From: Setoptus koraiensis
Taxonomy: Eukaryota; Arthropoda
Direction of reading: 5' to 3'
DNA length: 64,000 nt
Assembly (NCBI GenBank): GCA_048013815.1
Contig: CM106586.1
Location: 18,600,001-18,664,000 of the forward strand
Positions 51,593 to 63,829 of this stretch are shown piece after piece. A model generated the notes under the pieces. That model was not told the origin of the DNA. It saw only the letters and a program-made list of their open reading frames with translations, and searched no databases. How positions within the stretch are numbered: the first letter of the stretch is position 1; every line of letters starts with the position of its first letter. Both the position numbers and the translations under genes were made by a program.

Positions 51593-54500
51593 AAAGTCTG
51601 ATCAAAGTGCCGGGCATAATTAGTGTTGATCGAAACAGGCCACCGCAAATGGGCACCTCAGCCCAGAGAAATTAGAACAGTCAGACAGAGGTGAGCAGTG
51701 GATTTCTTCTGGCGAGAAGCCTCGATATTGGCTGCCCGAATATTCAGTCGCGATTTCGTTTGAGCCAAGCTTGATCGCCAGTTATTTGTGCGACGTAATC
51801 AACTTATATGTAATTTAAACTTAATATGTACGCTCGCCCAATCTAATCAAATCATCTCTTTCATGATTGATCGCTCGAACCGTTGAATAAAACTCTAAAC
51901 TTTTAGCAACTTCAAGCGAATTTTTCATTGGGCGCTCCCTGGTCGAATTATTCAATTTGCACGTTCAATTGAACTCATCGCCCTCCTACGAACACTACAA
52001 CTAACGATGAAACTTAATCTAATTCACTCTGAATAAGTTGGCCCCTCTTAACTGCTGAATCTGGTAACTCGAATATATTTGCCCAAAGAGTTTTGGTGCG
52101 CGAAAAAATGATGCAAATGAGGAGCCAATCCTTTTTGTTGGTGACTGTTAAATAGATTGCGCGAATTTATTTAACGAATTTATCTCAAGCCTAGAGGTTA
52201 TGATAATACACTGTCGCAAGCTCGCCCACCGAGGGCGACAAGTTGAGATTCTCATTTCTAACGGATGAACCGTACATTCGCCATGCGTATGTATTTTTCG
52301 CATCTCGGTGCGCACAGTGAGCCAGCTGGAAGAGAGCGCTACATTTACGTTATTTTTAGGCCAACGAAGCGCCCAACAACAGTGAAACTGTTGAGACCTC
52401 AAGCTCATTAGATTACACGCTGTGGTTTTGAAACACTATTGGTATTTGCGATTCGCCGATTCGACAAATGTGCACTTCGAATGTGCGTCAAATTCCAGTG
52501 TTCTTCGCCCTCACTCATTTCTTGCGTGGGCGTTCGCCTTTTTCTTTTCTCATCGCACCTATTTAAATTTATGAATGACCCGCGCGCGAGCGCTAGCATT
52601 TGTATTTACGTACGTGTTTGAGGCAGCGTATTTGAGGCAAAAATACATCCGTCATGATCGAAATGCTATCCGCTCGCGGACGTGTTAAGTGGCTAGGGAA
52701 TTTCTAAAGTTAACGGGTCCCCATAGTGTCTGCGGTGTCTACTGTGGCAATTGAAAAAATGCCATCACTCACCCAAGACCAGCCTCCTGGGTGCCCGTTA
52801 AATCTTGAAATCGCTTCGCCTCTCTGAAACCTTCCACCTTGGTGCTTTCCATTGACATGCTCCAATGGATATGCTGTTTGAGGTGCAACACCCTTGAAGT
52901 GAGTAGCATTGGGCAAATAGTGGAAAAAAGTCGCCCCTTTGCCAACTATTTTATTTACCTTTTTTTTCTTGTTGTTCACCCACAAATATTCACTCATTTT
53001 CACACATTTCCCAGAACATTTCATTTCGACTGTTCGACTGTCTCGCAGGCACACAATAGCGCAACATTATTATGAACGACTCAGTTTACATGTTAATATC
53101 TTGAAAGAATCTCACCGGGAAGGCTGCCTATCTTGCTCGATAGCTTCGATTCAGGGCGACTCGAACTCATTCTAAATGAATGCAACGGCGCCCAATAATC
53201 GGCCTTGATTTTTCTCATTTCTTTTATAGCCAATGTACTCAGACCGAATATAATACCAATGGCCAGCCATTATTATATTTGCTGCTTGTTATATTTGCAC
53301 GCTTATTGTGTGAGCCTGTATGTATTGTTGCGCCTCACTACCGGAACCGAACGCTTTGAGGCATCAAGCATCGAGAAGTGCCTCACTCGATTGCATATCT
53401 GATACGCTTATACGGGTGTGGACTCGATCTGATATTGTCGAAATGAGCCCCCCGTTGAAAGAAATCAACCCAAACAGACTTTTTGGATCAGCCGACAAGG
53501 CAACATTCCAAGAAAAGAAATAAGAGAGATTTCGGACACAAAATGAGCACATAGTCTAAAGCTGAATCACAATAATGGCCAGCTACACAAAATCGATTTC
53601 GTTTTTTCGGGTGGCCACCGACAGCGTTTGCCATTAGACTACCGCAATAATAATGTCGAGTGAGAGTGATAAGCTGCCGGTGTTGATGCCATTATTATTG
53701 ATGCCTAACACACAGTGACGACACGCCAGGGACCCATATTAGCCAGACATATAGGGGCCGCGTGTGTATCAATTGCCATTTGTCTTGGTAGTGGGAGCGT
53801 CTCACTTCCGATTTACTCGCTCGACACGCCGATCTCCATCATGAGGGCCGAACTTAGTGCTGAGCACTGCTCATGAATTATGCATTCCGACTGCACGCCG
53901 GACTTGGCACGTCGGTTATCATTTTTTTTTCTTCGCCGAGCTGCATCGTGATGTCAGTGGCAGTTCATTAGCTTACAAACAACCGAACAGATAGACAGCC
54001 AGCCCCAGCCTACTAATAAGACGACAAGTCAACAAGATGCTAACCAGCCAGTGAGCCAGCTCCCTGAACTAATGAGCCAGCAAACCGACAAACTGGGCCA
54101 GCCAGTCGCCACCTCGTTATCCTATTACAGTATTGGGGCCAAGTTGTCACCTTTGTTTAGATGCAAACAAGCGTGCAAACGGCGAGTCCCGGCGGGTGTG
54201 TGCATATAGTTGTGGTTAAACACGAGCCAGACGCCCACGCAATTGTGTGTCCGTTCGACCATTAATGCCACTGTTACGACAATGTTACGTTTCAGATATG
54301 CAAAAAACTAGTGGGCGCCATGTGGGCAAAATTTGCATATTGTGACATGTCGTGTATTGTACTGGCTATTCTAGACAATTTTGATTTGTGGACACCACTT
54401 CGTCAACTACGTTATATCTATCACTCTATGTGGACGAAAAGAAATCACTGTTATCGCCCAACAATACTGTCATCTTCCATCAATATTGTTGTTATTGGAT

Positions 54501-55376
54501 ATCTGCTATTTAAATGCGGTGACAATCGCATTTGACATAGTCAACTGACATCGGCCGAGCGTCAACAGACTGACAACGAGCAACACACTTCGACTGTCTA
54601 TATTGAACGAAAAAAATCAAAAAATACTCTGACGCTATGAGTATTGCAACTTGCGCCCTCGCTGGTCCGATCTCGCTGTCATCTCCAAGTTACGCCTAGA
54701 GCTTTGTCTGGTGGCTTGATTCAGTGGCTAATTAATCAATGTTCAATCACGTAAACGGGTTAACTGCGAACAAATATGTCACGATGTGTCGAGACGCGGC
54801 CCATCCAACAGCTAACTAACGAATGCGCCCATAAATTAGTTAGCTGTTTTATTAATTTATTCGTTAGAGTTTGTTGTGCAGCACTTCAGCGTGGGCCAAA
54901 AACAAACACACTCAGGTAGCACGTGGACAGGAAAGCGAAGAACAGGAAGTGGCACGTAGCACGTAGCACAATTCGTTGTTCATTGGTTTGTTTGTTTGTT
55001 TGCGTCTCGGTTGTCGTATTCAGTTGAGCGCTTTTGGGCCAAATCAACCAACACGTTGTTGTTGTTTTTGTTGTACCACTAATGTTGCTTGCCTCTATAA
55101 TGAGGGCTCGAACGAATATATGATAATATCGCTAAACATTGTTGCCGCCATCAACAACGTGTTTGTGTACTTGAGCTGTGTTTGTGTTTGTTTGTGTTTT
55201 GCTGAGAGTGACAACTTAATCACGATCACAGCGAAAAGTCCATCAAAAACATCGTTAGAAATGATGGATGACGCTGTTGTTGTTTGGGGGTGGTAGTGTC
55301 ATCTTTGGCTGTGTTCATCCCAAATCATCTATCAACAACAGTGTACAGTTGTTGTTGATGCTGTTGAGCCTGCAAC

Positions 55377-55405
55377 TATATATATATATTTATATATATA
55401 TATAC
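55377..55405 (+). repeat. (TA)n microsatellite
   Basis: About 14 TA units with one interruption. Confidence 0.9.
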
Positions 55406-55878
55406 ACTTTATGTATAAACACAACCAAGTGGAATTCATTGAGAATTTGCTGACAACAACAAAGTGGGCGCATTTGTTGCAATTCTGCCCACTCATTTTC
55501 GCCCATTTAAGCATACGCCAAAAGTCTGTTGACTGAAATGATTAAATTGTTGATTTTGGACACATTCGGGCACACATTTGCTGGCCGCACATTGGCTCAC
55601 TTCATCAAACCAGATCTGGTTGCTACAAGCGAACATATTAGTGCGCTACAATCATTTATTTTTAGCCTCAACCTATAATTAAAGATGGCTCAATTAACGT
55701 ATAGCGCGCGTTATTTTAACACTGCTCACTCAACTTTTGTGCCGATTTCGTGTTGTCTTGTTGGTTGTGAAGCAAAGTGTTTGGCGAACATGGCCGATTC
55801 GGCAAAGAGTTGATTGGTACACCTCGGGCATTTTTGTCGGCTCTCTCATTAATTTGATTTGCCGCACCAACTGCATTT

Positions 55879-55919
55879 TCGGCATATCGGCTTCGCAAAC
55901 AACGAAGCCGATATGCCGA
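55879..55919. repeat. Perfect inverted repeat, 17-bp arms
   Basis: TCGGCATATCGGCTTCG (55879-55895) and its exact reverse complement (55903-55919) around a 7-base loop CAAACAA. It lies in the proposed intron about 830 bp from its 5' end. Confidence 0.95.
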
Positions 55920-56757
55920 CAACTTGGAGAACAATTCTTTTCTCAATCAATTTGTATTTCGGGCCATTAATTAACTGGCAAGTGGTGCCGATCGGATTCG
56001 TTCGGGGTTCAGGTTCGGGTTCAGGTTCGGGTTTCGCATTTCGCATTTGTCGCAAGCAGAGGCTGTGCGCTGTCTTTTTGTTCAATATTTCTTTCATTTG
56101 CATATTTGTTTGCGTTCAGCGTCCAACAGTTGTAAGTGGTTGCACGCGACGCGCACCAGAAGAAAGAGATCGCTTCGCAAGATAACTGTTGGAGCCCCCC
56201 GCTGGTGCCGCGGCCAACATACTCACGATCGCTGACGATATTATCTTGTCGAGCATCATCATCATTCAAACATTGACCTTGGACTGGGCCCACTGCGATC
56301 ATCTGTCACATACTCGGGCCGTGCACAATGTCACTACAATCCGATTATCGGGCTGCGGCGGATTGGAAGCGGATCATCACACACAATGACTTGAGACCGA
56401 CCACTGATTGATATCAATCGGAGCTGAGGATGACTAAAAAATGGAAAGTTCAAAAGGTGAACCCTTGAGGTGGGAGCTGTTGCAACGGAAGCGCCTGTCA
56501 GAGGACGCCTGTCAGAGGATGCATTTTTGGGGATGCATTTCAGGGGATGGTCGCGACCAAGGGCCGCTTTTTCGCCCCACCAACAGATGGATGACACTGG
56601 TTCGGCTGTGATAGAAATCTCGATTCGACATGTCGATTGTGTTGGTCGCGCAAACAGAGGCCCTCTTTTCGAAGGCACAACAATTGTTTTTGTGCCGTTG
56701 GACAATTCGTCCGTTCGTTGTCATTCCGACGCCAAATGCAAACCGATATAAACTTAC

Positions 56758-58525
56758 CCACTTGTGCCACGTCATATTTAAGTGAATGCTGATCGCTCAT
56801 GGGCTCAATGTATTGCTCTTGATTTGAGTTTGTTTGTTGTTGCTGCTGCTGTTGTTGTTGTTGTTGTTGATCATCCAGCTGTAGTGACGATGAAATGGCT
56901 GATTCTGGCACCAGCGTCGGCTGTCTCTGCATGCTCCAGCTTGCGGCCGCCGAATCTTGACCGACAACAGGATAATTATCTAGTTGTTGCTGTTGTTGCT
57001 GGTCGAACGGGGCGACGTTGTTGTTGGGGTCTTCGTTATCGGCCGAATTCTCTGACGATTGTCTCAAAGGCGCAATAAAATCGCCACCGCCAGCACTAAT
57101 TGGTTTGTCATTAGATAATGCCAATTGTTCAGTGTTGTCGGCAGCGGGGGCATACGCTGAATATTGTTGTTGGTGTCGCTGATTATTGTTGTTGCTGTTG
57201 AGTTCACTGAGAAATTGTAACATGCTAGAATTCAATGGCGTGGGTATCGACCTTTGAACGAGCTGATTACGGGAATAAACAATGGTCTCTTTGTTGCTGT
57301 CGTTGCTGCTGCCCTCTACCGTTGTTTGCTGCTGCTGCTGCTGATGATGATTATTATTATTATTATTATTATTTGCGGAATAATGATGATTGCTATGATG
57401 ATTGTGGGCCGTATTTAAATATGCCGCCCCCAATGAAGCCGATAAATGAGGATGAGGCCGCGTTTGTTGCTGGTTGTGGTGGTGGTGGTGCTGCTGTTGC
57501 TGGTAATGGTGCTGGTTCTGGTTCTGGTTGCGAAAGGGGATATGTGGGGGCTGCTGCTGCTGATGGTAATTGTTCTGATTATTGTGGTTGTGATGATGAA
57601 GATGATCTAATGCTGCTGCTACTGGTGACAAATTTACATTGCCGCTACCGGTGCCCAAATAATTGGTTGTTTCCTGCTGCGTCTGTGGCTGCTGTTCGTT
57701 GTCTGTTTGTTGTTTCATTTTCTGACTTCCGGTTGCTAGTGTCATATCAGAGATTAAATTTTGACCATTTTTTATAATGGTATCGTCATTAACAGAATCT
57801 ATGGCATCGCCAGAGTCTAGACGCAACAGATTTGGGTTTGAAAGGGGCGCCGTTAATGGTGCTGAGTTTGCGCTAACAGCAACAAAATTGTTACCGCTCG
57901 CTTGTGACAACAATCCGGGCGACATTGGCCATAGACAATTATTAAATAGTTGACATAAAACAAGTAATAATAAAAACAGTATTAGTAACAACAAGCACAT
58001 GTTTTCAATTGTATAATAGGCAAATCGTTTGTGCAAAGGTAACTTGATATTGTTGTTATCTGTATTATGTGCGTTGTTGTGCCGATTTAGATTATGATGG
58101 TGGTGCGCTGATGAGGACACCGGGGATGACAAAAGTGATTTAAACGATGCAATTGAGGCCGATATGTAAGAGGACAATGATGACTTTCGCGATGACGGCG
58201 ACTCCTCTTGGCTCATAGGTATGCTACTGTGTTGTTGCTTATTGTTTGTTGATGCTGTTGTTGTTGCTGTTGTTGCTATTAAGTTATTGTTTTCATTACA
58301 TGTGATACTTCTGATATTGTCACTGTATTGCTGCTGCTGCTGCTGCCTGGTTGTTTGTCTATCTAGATCCAATTGCAACGCCGTATCTAACGACAATGAA
58401 GAGGATCTAGATGATGCAAGTGAGCTGGATTGTGACAATGACGGCGACGGCGACAAAGCTAGCGATGGCAACGATGAGTCACAATTAATAATCGTCATGG
58501 GTCTAGGCGGCGTGCGCGACTTCAT
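56758..58525 (-). CDS. First coding exon: Q/N/H-rich protein with one membrane segment, joins the LDLa exon
   Basis: A minus-strand exon of 589 codons plus one base, ending DQHSLKYDVAQV and a G before the donor GTAAGT. The ATG at 58525 is preceded by an in-frame stop. Residues 1-160 are Ser/Gln-rich (a SLSPSPSLSQSSSL segment). One strong membrane segment lies at about 173-194 (MCLLLLILFLLLLVLCQLF), preceded by a basic stretch (LPLHKRF), which predicts type II orientation. The remaining about 390 residues are low-complexity with runs of Q, N and H, as in many arthropod regulatory or matrix proteins. The phase-1 end fits the LDLa exon at 39444. If joined, the LDLa module lies at the far C-terminal, lumenal or extracellular side. 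The role is unknown. Confidence 0.7.
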
Positions 58526-60300
58526 GAATGAATTTATTTTTCTAATCTATTTCGTTTGCGGTGTCGGGTGTCTATCCGATGTTTGACAATTCCCTATATC
58601 TCTCACTAGATAACTCACTTGATAATGTTATATAACCTAGATATATAATAATTGGTAACAATATTCCAAATTTCAATTCTTGATCTAGCTAATCAGCAAT
58701 TGATTTCAATTGAATTGGGCCACTAAAAACTCCACTAACTATATGAATATCTAATCAAATTTGCCATTTGTTGTTATTGGCAGTAATTGTAATTTTGCTC
58801 TCTGTTCCGGTTTCGTCATTTGTTCGACTTGTCACTTGTATTCTCGATACTGACTGCCTTCGCTACCGATGATGATTATCTTTTTTGGTTTGGTTCGTTC
58901 GAGTTTCAGGTTGCACTTAATTGTGATTTTCAGTTTGTCGTAACGAGATTTAAATGAAGATAAATTATTGAATGTTGCTGCTTTCACTAACTAACAACTA
59001 ACTAACTATTAAAGCGCATAACTAGAGCCATCACAACCCACACGAATCCCCCTTTCTTTCCCCCTCTCTCTACATATGGGCGCCTCTGTTTCTCGAGGTG
59101 GAGCTGGGGGCCACGCGCACCTCCACAGACTTGTGCTTTCCCCTCGCACACTGACAACACACACGCTCACGACATTGCGCACAACAGCAAGTGTTGTCAA
59201 ATGCGCATGACACAAGCGAGCGAGAGAGTGTTTCGTATGAAATGAGTTGTATCATGCGATTCCATTCACTGTCTAATTGAATTGATCGTTCGTTGTGGCC
59301 ACCAAAGGGCGACCGAAGTGATCTTGGCTCCCCTCAAACGGGCTCCCTTTTGGCCTAGCTCCCCCGCAAACATTTGATGCACTAATTATTCGGTGTACCT
59401 AATGCTTTTCGCCTGTCCCGTCAAATCTATGCGATCAACGCGATACCGCACTGAGTGCAGCCACGAAGGGAGACTCCCCTGGGCGTTAGTCGATCATTTG
59501 CACAACAATTTGATTATTATTAGTGTCAGAATCGTCCGACATATGCTCTCACAGTGGGCCAAATACGCGTGTGTCCGACGCGGAGCTAAAACCATTTGTT
59601 GACTTGTTTGTTTCTGTTTCGCGCCCGCTAATCAGTCTTAATTAACAAGCTGCTCGCCGGCTATTTACGAACACGGTTACAATTGGATGATTTGAAGTGT
59701 CGAAACTGTCCAATTTGTGCCAGTCTGAATTAGGCATGTGTGCTGGACAGGTTAGATCGGGCGGCTTTGGACGGGCCATTTGGAAAATGGCCGCCTTAGA
59801 TCGGTCAATAGTGGCTACGAGCGGCGTTGCTCATTTACGACTTGCATGGGAGGCTGTGGGAGAGGCATCATAAATCGTTGTTGGCGCTCGGTGTTGCCGG
59901 AATATGTTGGCGAAAAGTGTTGCCAGCGAAGGAGGCCGCGAGTGTAAACAACAACTTACATTGTGGCGTTGAACAAATTGAAAATTTTCACCGCGGCCAA
60001 CGGGCGAACGAACCCGTTAGAATGACAATCGCTGTCGCTCATTAATTTGCAACTCGGTGTGATAATGGTCAAGCATCACAAAAACAGTGTGGGTGTCACG
60101 CTTGACACTAGCGCCGGCGACATCCACAATGGGCCGGCTGATTAAAACTGTAGATTGGAGTGATGACACTCACCGTAACTAGTGACCACTGACGAGAATA
60201 GCCGCCAACGGCCGACAATGGCAACCGTCAAGATGATACAGGGTTTAATCGCGCGCATTTTGCGCCCGCTATCAAATGAACGGCACCGAACGGGCACAAT
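58526..60300. other. 5' flank of the long minus-strand gene, part 1
   Basis: No exon was recognised. The first about 450 bp are probably leader and promoter, but no clear TATA/initiator pair was seen. Frames at 59009-59255 (minus) and 59393-60045 (plus) lack domain content. Confidence 0.4.
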
Positions 60301-60315
60301 TGAGCCGCCATTGAC

Positions 60316-60343
60316 CACTGGTCAGCCCACGGGCTGACCAGTG
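60316..60343. repeat. Perfect inverted repeat, 13-bp arms
   Basis: CACTGGTCAGCCC and its reverse complement around a 2-base centre (AC), nearly a perfect palindrome of 28 bp. Confidence 0.9.
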
Positions 60344-60410
60344 CCAACTGACAACTGGTGAGCGTCAAATGGTCGGTTAATTTTCGCACAGTGGGGCCCG
60401 AAATCATTTT

Positions 60411-60485
60411 AATGCCGCGAAATCATTTCGAAATGGTGGTAGCACCATTTCGAATCATTTCGCCATCATTTCGAAATCATTTCGG
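60411..60485. repeat. Cluster of ATTTCGAAAT palindromes
   Basis: ATCATTTCG occurs five times in 75 bp, twice as part of the palindrome ATTTCGAAAT. The cluster also contains an inverted pair CGAAATGGTG / CACCATTTCG. Confidence 0.85.
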
Positions 60486-61596
60486 CACAGCGCAGGCACG
60501 AGCGCGCACGAACAAGAGTATAAATAAATTGGTGTGCCGAGCATAAATGGGCGCAATAGTTCAATTTTGTGCCCGTGATGGTCATCTTTGGTGGCGAGCA
60601 TCGCACGACAACCACACCTAGCCCGCGCGATATAGGCGTCAAGTGTGATGGGCATGCCGAAACGCGCCACGACGAGACGACATTTTCCATGCAAATCCGT
60701 CCATTGAGAGCCGATAGAACGGTGTGACAGTGAGAGTCAAAATATACAATGTTTTGCCGGAGCAACATATGGGCGCCGTCACTGGTCGCCGGGGTGCTCG
60801 CCGGTGAGCGAGATGAGCGAGTCAGTCGGTTAGTCGGTGCCATTTTGACACCCTTTTGACTCGCCAGCTTTAGGCGGGGGGGGCGGGCGAGTGGATCAAT
60901 GGGTCGCGGGATTGGATACTTACACTTATAACACGTGGACTGATGCCGACTGACAGACGGGGGAAAAAATTCGCAGAATTTCTCCGACGGATTGGCGCTC
61001 GATAGCAGCGAGCGACGATCGCCGGATTGGGCCGTTCGGCCAATGGCAGCTCCATGGCAGCTCAATGGCAGCCCAACGCTGGCTCTAAATCGGCTTGTGT
61101 GAGGATTATTCCGTATTCTCTGGCTGGTTGGCTGGCTGGCTGGCTGGTGGATATAATTAAGTAGCATTAGTGCGAGTTGACATTGGCTACTGTTGCATTT
61201 TTGTTGCTTCTCCTCAGTTGTCATTTAATGGCACGGGCGATAATAAATGAATGGAATAAATGGCCAATAGATTTATCCGTCCAGAGATAGTGATGTGTGG
61301 CTTACAGGGGCGAATCCGTTGCGACGGTTAAGCAAAAATAAACGCCGCTGCACCGAACGCCCATTCACAGAACTCGGCTGCCACTTCCTGTGCAGCCCAT
61401 TATTTTCGCCGGTCGCCTAGCCCGTATTTTTATACTTATATTTATACTTGTTTCATGTTTATGCCCGGCTGTCTGTCTGTGGTGTTTGCAGCAACACGAC
61501 CAAGAGATTAGCCACCAGCAATTTCTCAATGGAACTTGTCACTTGTCTGCTGCTCGCTTAATTCGCTGTTTGTTTGTTTGTGTCGTCGTTAGTTGG

Positions 61597-61635
61597 TTTG
61601 TTTGTTTGTTTGTTTGTTTGCTTGTTTGTTTGCCC
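61597..61635 (+). repeat. (TTTG)n microsatellite
   Basis: About nine TTTG units, then GTTGGTTG variants to about 61670. Confidence 0.85.
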
Positions 61636-62175
61636 GGTTGGTTGTTGGTTGGTTGTTGGTTGGTTGTTCGTCTATTGTGGGTCTCTTATCTGTTTGTTTG
61701 TCGCCTGACCGGTGCCACCGGCGCTTGTTGTGGCGAGTGAGCCAGTTGTCAGGTGAAAGCGTCGCCAATAATCTCCAAACGTCGACTCCAAATGCCACGT
61801 CGAGAGCCCCCGCTAACCTTTACCGCAAATAAATAAAGCCTTTCGATAATAATTCAGTTTCGACACCATCGCTGGCCAAAATTAATGAATATTGAGCGCG
61901 TGTTGGCTTTGGGCGCCGCTTGTTTGTCGAGCCCAAGCGAGAAGCACGAAAAGTTGGCATGATCGTCATCAACACAATCTGGCCATAATTACCATGCGCG
62001 TAGTCTGGCCCGGCGTGTCGTGCCGTGTCGTCCCGTGTCGTGTCTTTCGTCAGTGTCTTTTGACAACCGACATCTCCATTGTCGCTCTCTCTCTCTCGCT
62101 CTGGCCAAGCAGCGTAAGCCGGTTAGTTGGCTTCGTCGTTGGCGTCAATAGATGAGGCCTCCGGACTGTCGACCG

Positions 62176-62277
62176 AAAACTTGCTTCGAATAAAACTTGG
62201 CTCGAATAAAACTTGCCTCGAATAAAACTTGCTTCGAATGAAACTTGCTTCGAATGAAACTTGCTTCGAATGAAACT
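62176..62277 (+). repeat. Minisatellite, 17-bp unit
   Basis: Six copies of a unit like CTTCGAATAAAACTTGC, the first three with AATAAAA and the last three with AATGAAA. The two halves show stepwise spread of variants. Confidence 0.9.
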
Positions 62278-63770
62278 GTTCCAAATCCAGCCAATCACAT
62301 CCACGCACGTCCACCGCCACAATCGTCGATGGAATCAATTGGTGAATTGAATCAATCAAAACTTGAGCCTCATTTCGTGCAAACGACACACAGTTGCTGC
62401 AGTTGTTAGATCGGCGACATTTAAATCGCCTCGTGAGCCTGCATCAGATAATCTTTTGGGCAGCGCTTTGGCTTTTCGCTCCGTCTCTCGTGACCGTCGC
62501 GATGTGAATGTATGAATATTCAATTATTGAATTTGTGATCACGCGACCGCCACTTTATCAGCTAACTATGCTCGCGAACAAACAACAGCGCTACGCATCA
62601 TTGACTCTCAACTATTTTCACACTGACCAGTTTGTTGACCAAGTGCACTGTTGAATGTTTCGGCGCAACTGAGCGCATTATGCAACGCGTTATCATTCTG
62701 ATCTCAACTATTGCGAGCTGGTCCGAACTATTGCGAGCCAGTTTGCGACGCCGAACACAAGTGGCCGCATCGAGAAACAACTGTCCAGTTCGGTGCGAAC
62801 GCACGACTGGGTTGCATCAATAGAATCGCAAGTTGTCACTGGGAGGCACCGCTCCCAATGAGATATATCAACAGCAGCAGCAACAACAACAACAACAAAC
62901 AAACAGACTGCTCCAAACAAGTGCAAGCGGCCAAAGTGACCCTTTAGTCACGGGTCACTGAACTGTGCCTGGCCATGATTTAGCCGGCGCGCAACAAGGC
63001 ATATTCATGAAAATCACATCATCGTATGTCGTTATGTGAGAATTGCAGTTAGTGTTGCATCATGTCAGAATTATGTTGGATCATGTCAGCATCATGTTAT
63101 ATCAGCACGCCAGAAAGAATTCTCTTCGGAAGGCTTGTCGTGTTGGTGCTCACCAGATTCATGCCGCTGTGCAGTAGTTGCCGGTTCGTTATGTGGTACC
63201 CAGAGTAGTTATGTGGTGCCCAGAGTAGTTATGTGGAGGCGAAGAGCGACCATAGAAAGTGGCCGATTAAATTGCCTGGTGGCGCGCCAAATTCTTTATT
63301 TTCTCTCTCTCTCTCTCTTGGTGCGCTCTGACGGACAATTAACGAAACGACAAATTAGACTTGCATCACTAATATGAGCGGGCATTCGCATATTTGCCTT
63401 ATCTTTGTTCATAATCGAACAGCATCTAACAGCTATTTGCCATCACATGTTATCATTGTTGTTATTACCACTATTATCATCATCATCATCGTCATCATCA
63501 TGTGTGTCCACGTGAATTTGCGTGCCACATTTGACAGTGACAACATTTCAAATCTGAGTAGAAGCGCCAATTTGTGTTCGCCATTATGTAGAGAGCAGCC
63601 ATTTGATGGACAATGGTCAGCGGACACGACAGAGCGCGACATGTCACAGAGGCTAATATGCAAATTCGTTTTCCTGACAACATCATACCGAAAAAAGATG
63701 CGACTTGTTAGTTAAACTTTAGCGCCTCAAATGTTCCGGTCATTGGCGTTGTCGAGCGGTCGTTGGTACG
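62278..63770. other. 5' flank, part 3
   Basis: No gene is seen. Minor repeats: GTTATGTGGTGCCCAGAGTA in two and a half copies (about 63188-63236), a CT run near 63301-63319, and an ATC/ATT tract near 63470-63500. Confidence 0.4.
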
Positions 63771-63829
63771 ACCGTTTCCACTGGCCCATTCCATTGGTCA
63801 ATCGAATGGAATGGGCCAGTGGAAACGGT
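63771..63829. repeat. Perfect inverted repeat, 25-bp arms
   Basis: The arm 63771-63795 (starting ACCGTTTCCACTGGCCCATT) and its exact reverse complement 63805-63829, with a 9-base loop GGTCAATCG. It is the longest perfect stem found in the window. Confidence 0.97.

Larger units (their letters stand above)
39445..56757 (-). other. Long intron of the LDLa gene, microsatellite-rich, no exon seen
   Basis: The donor is GTAAGT at 56757-56752 (after codon phase 1) and the proposed acceptor ATCTAG ends at 39445. Inside are many CAA/TTG, CA, TA and TTTG tracts and several short tandem repeats (listed separately). Frames of up to about 134 codons exist on both strands, but they coincide with repeats or lack domains, splice context and coding-like composition. 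Enhancers or small RNAs could be present but cannot be shown from sequence alone. Confidence 0.45.
60344..62175. other. 5' flank, part 2
   Basis: No gene is accepted. The 252-codon minus frame at 60466-61224 has no domain, low-complexity content and crosses short repeats. GGCTGGCT tracts near 61120-61150 and a (TTTG)n tract at about 61597-61640 are present. Confidence 0.4.

Noticed and set aside
57235-57777. 180-codon plus frame rich in G, A and C
   Set aside because: It is the antisense shadow of the Q/N/H-coding first exon on the minus strand.
60466-61224. 252-codon minus frame
   Set aside because: Low-complexity content, no domain, no plausible splice pattern, crosses GGCTGGCT repeats.
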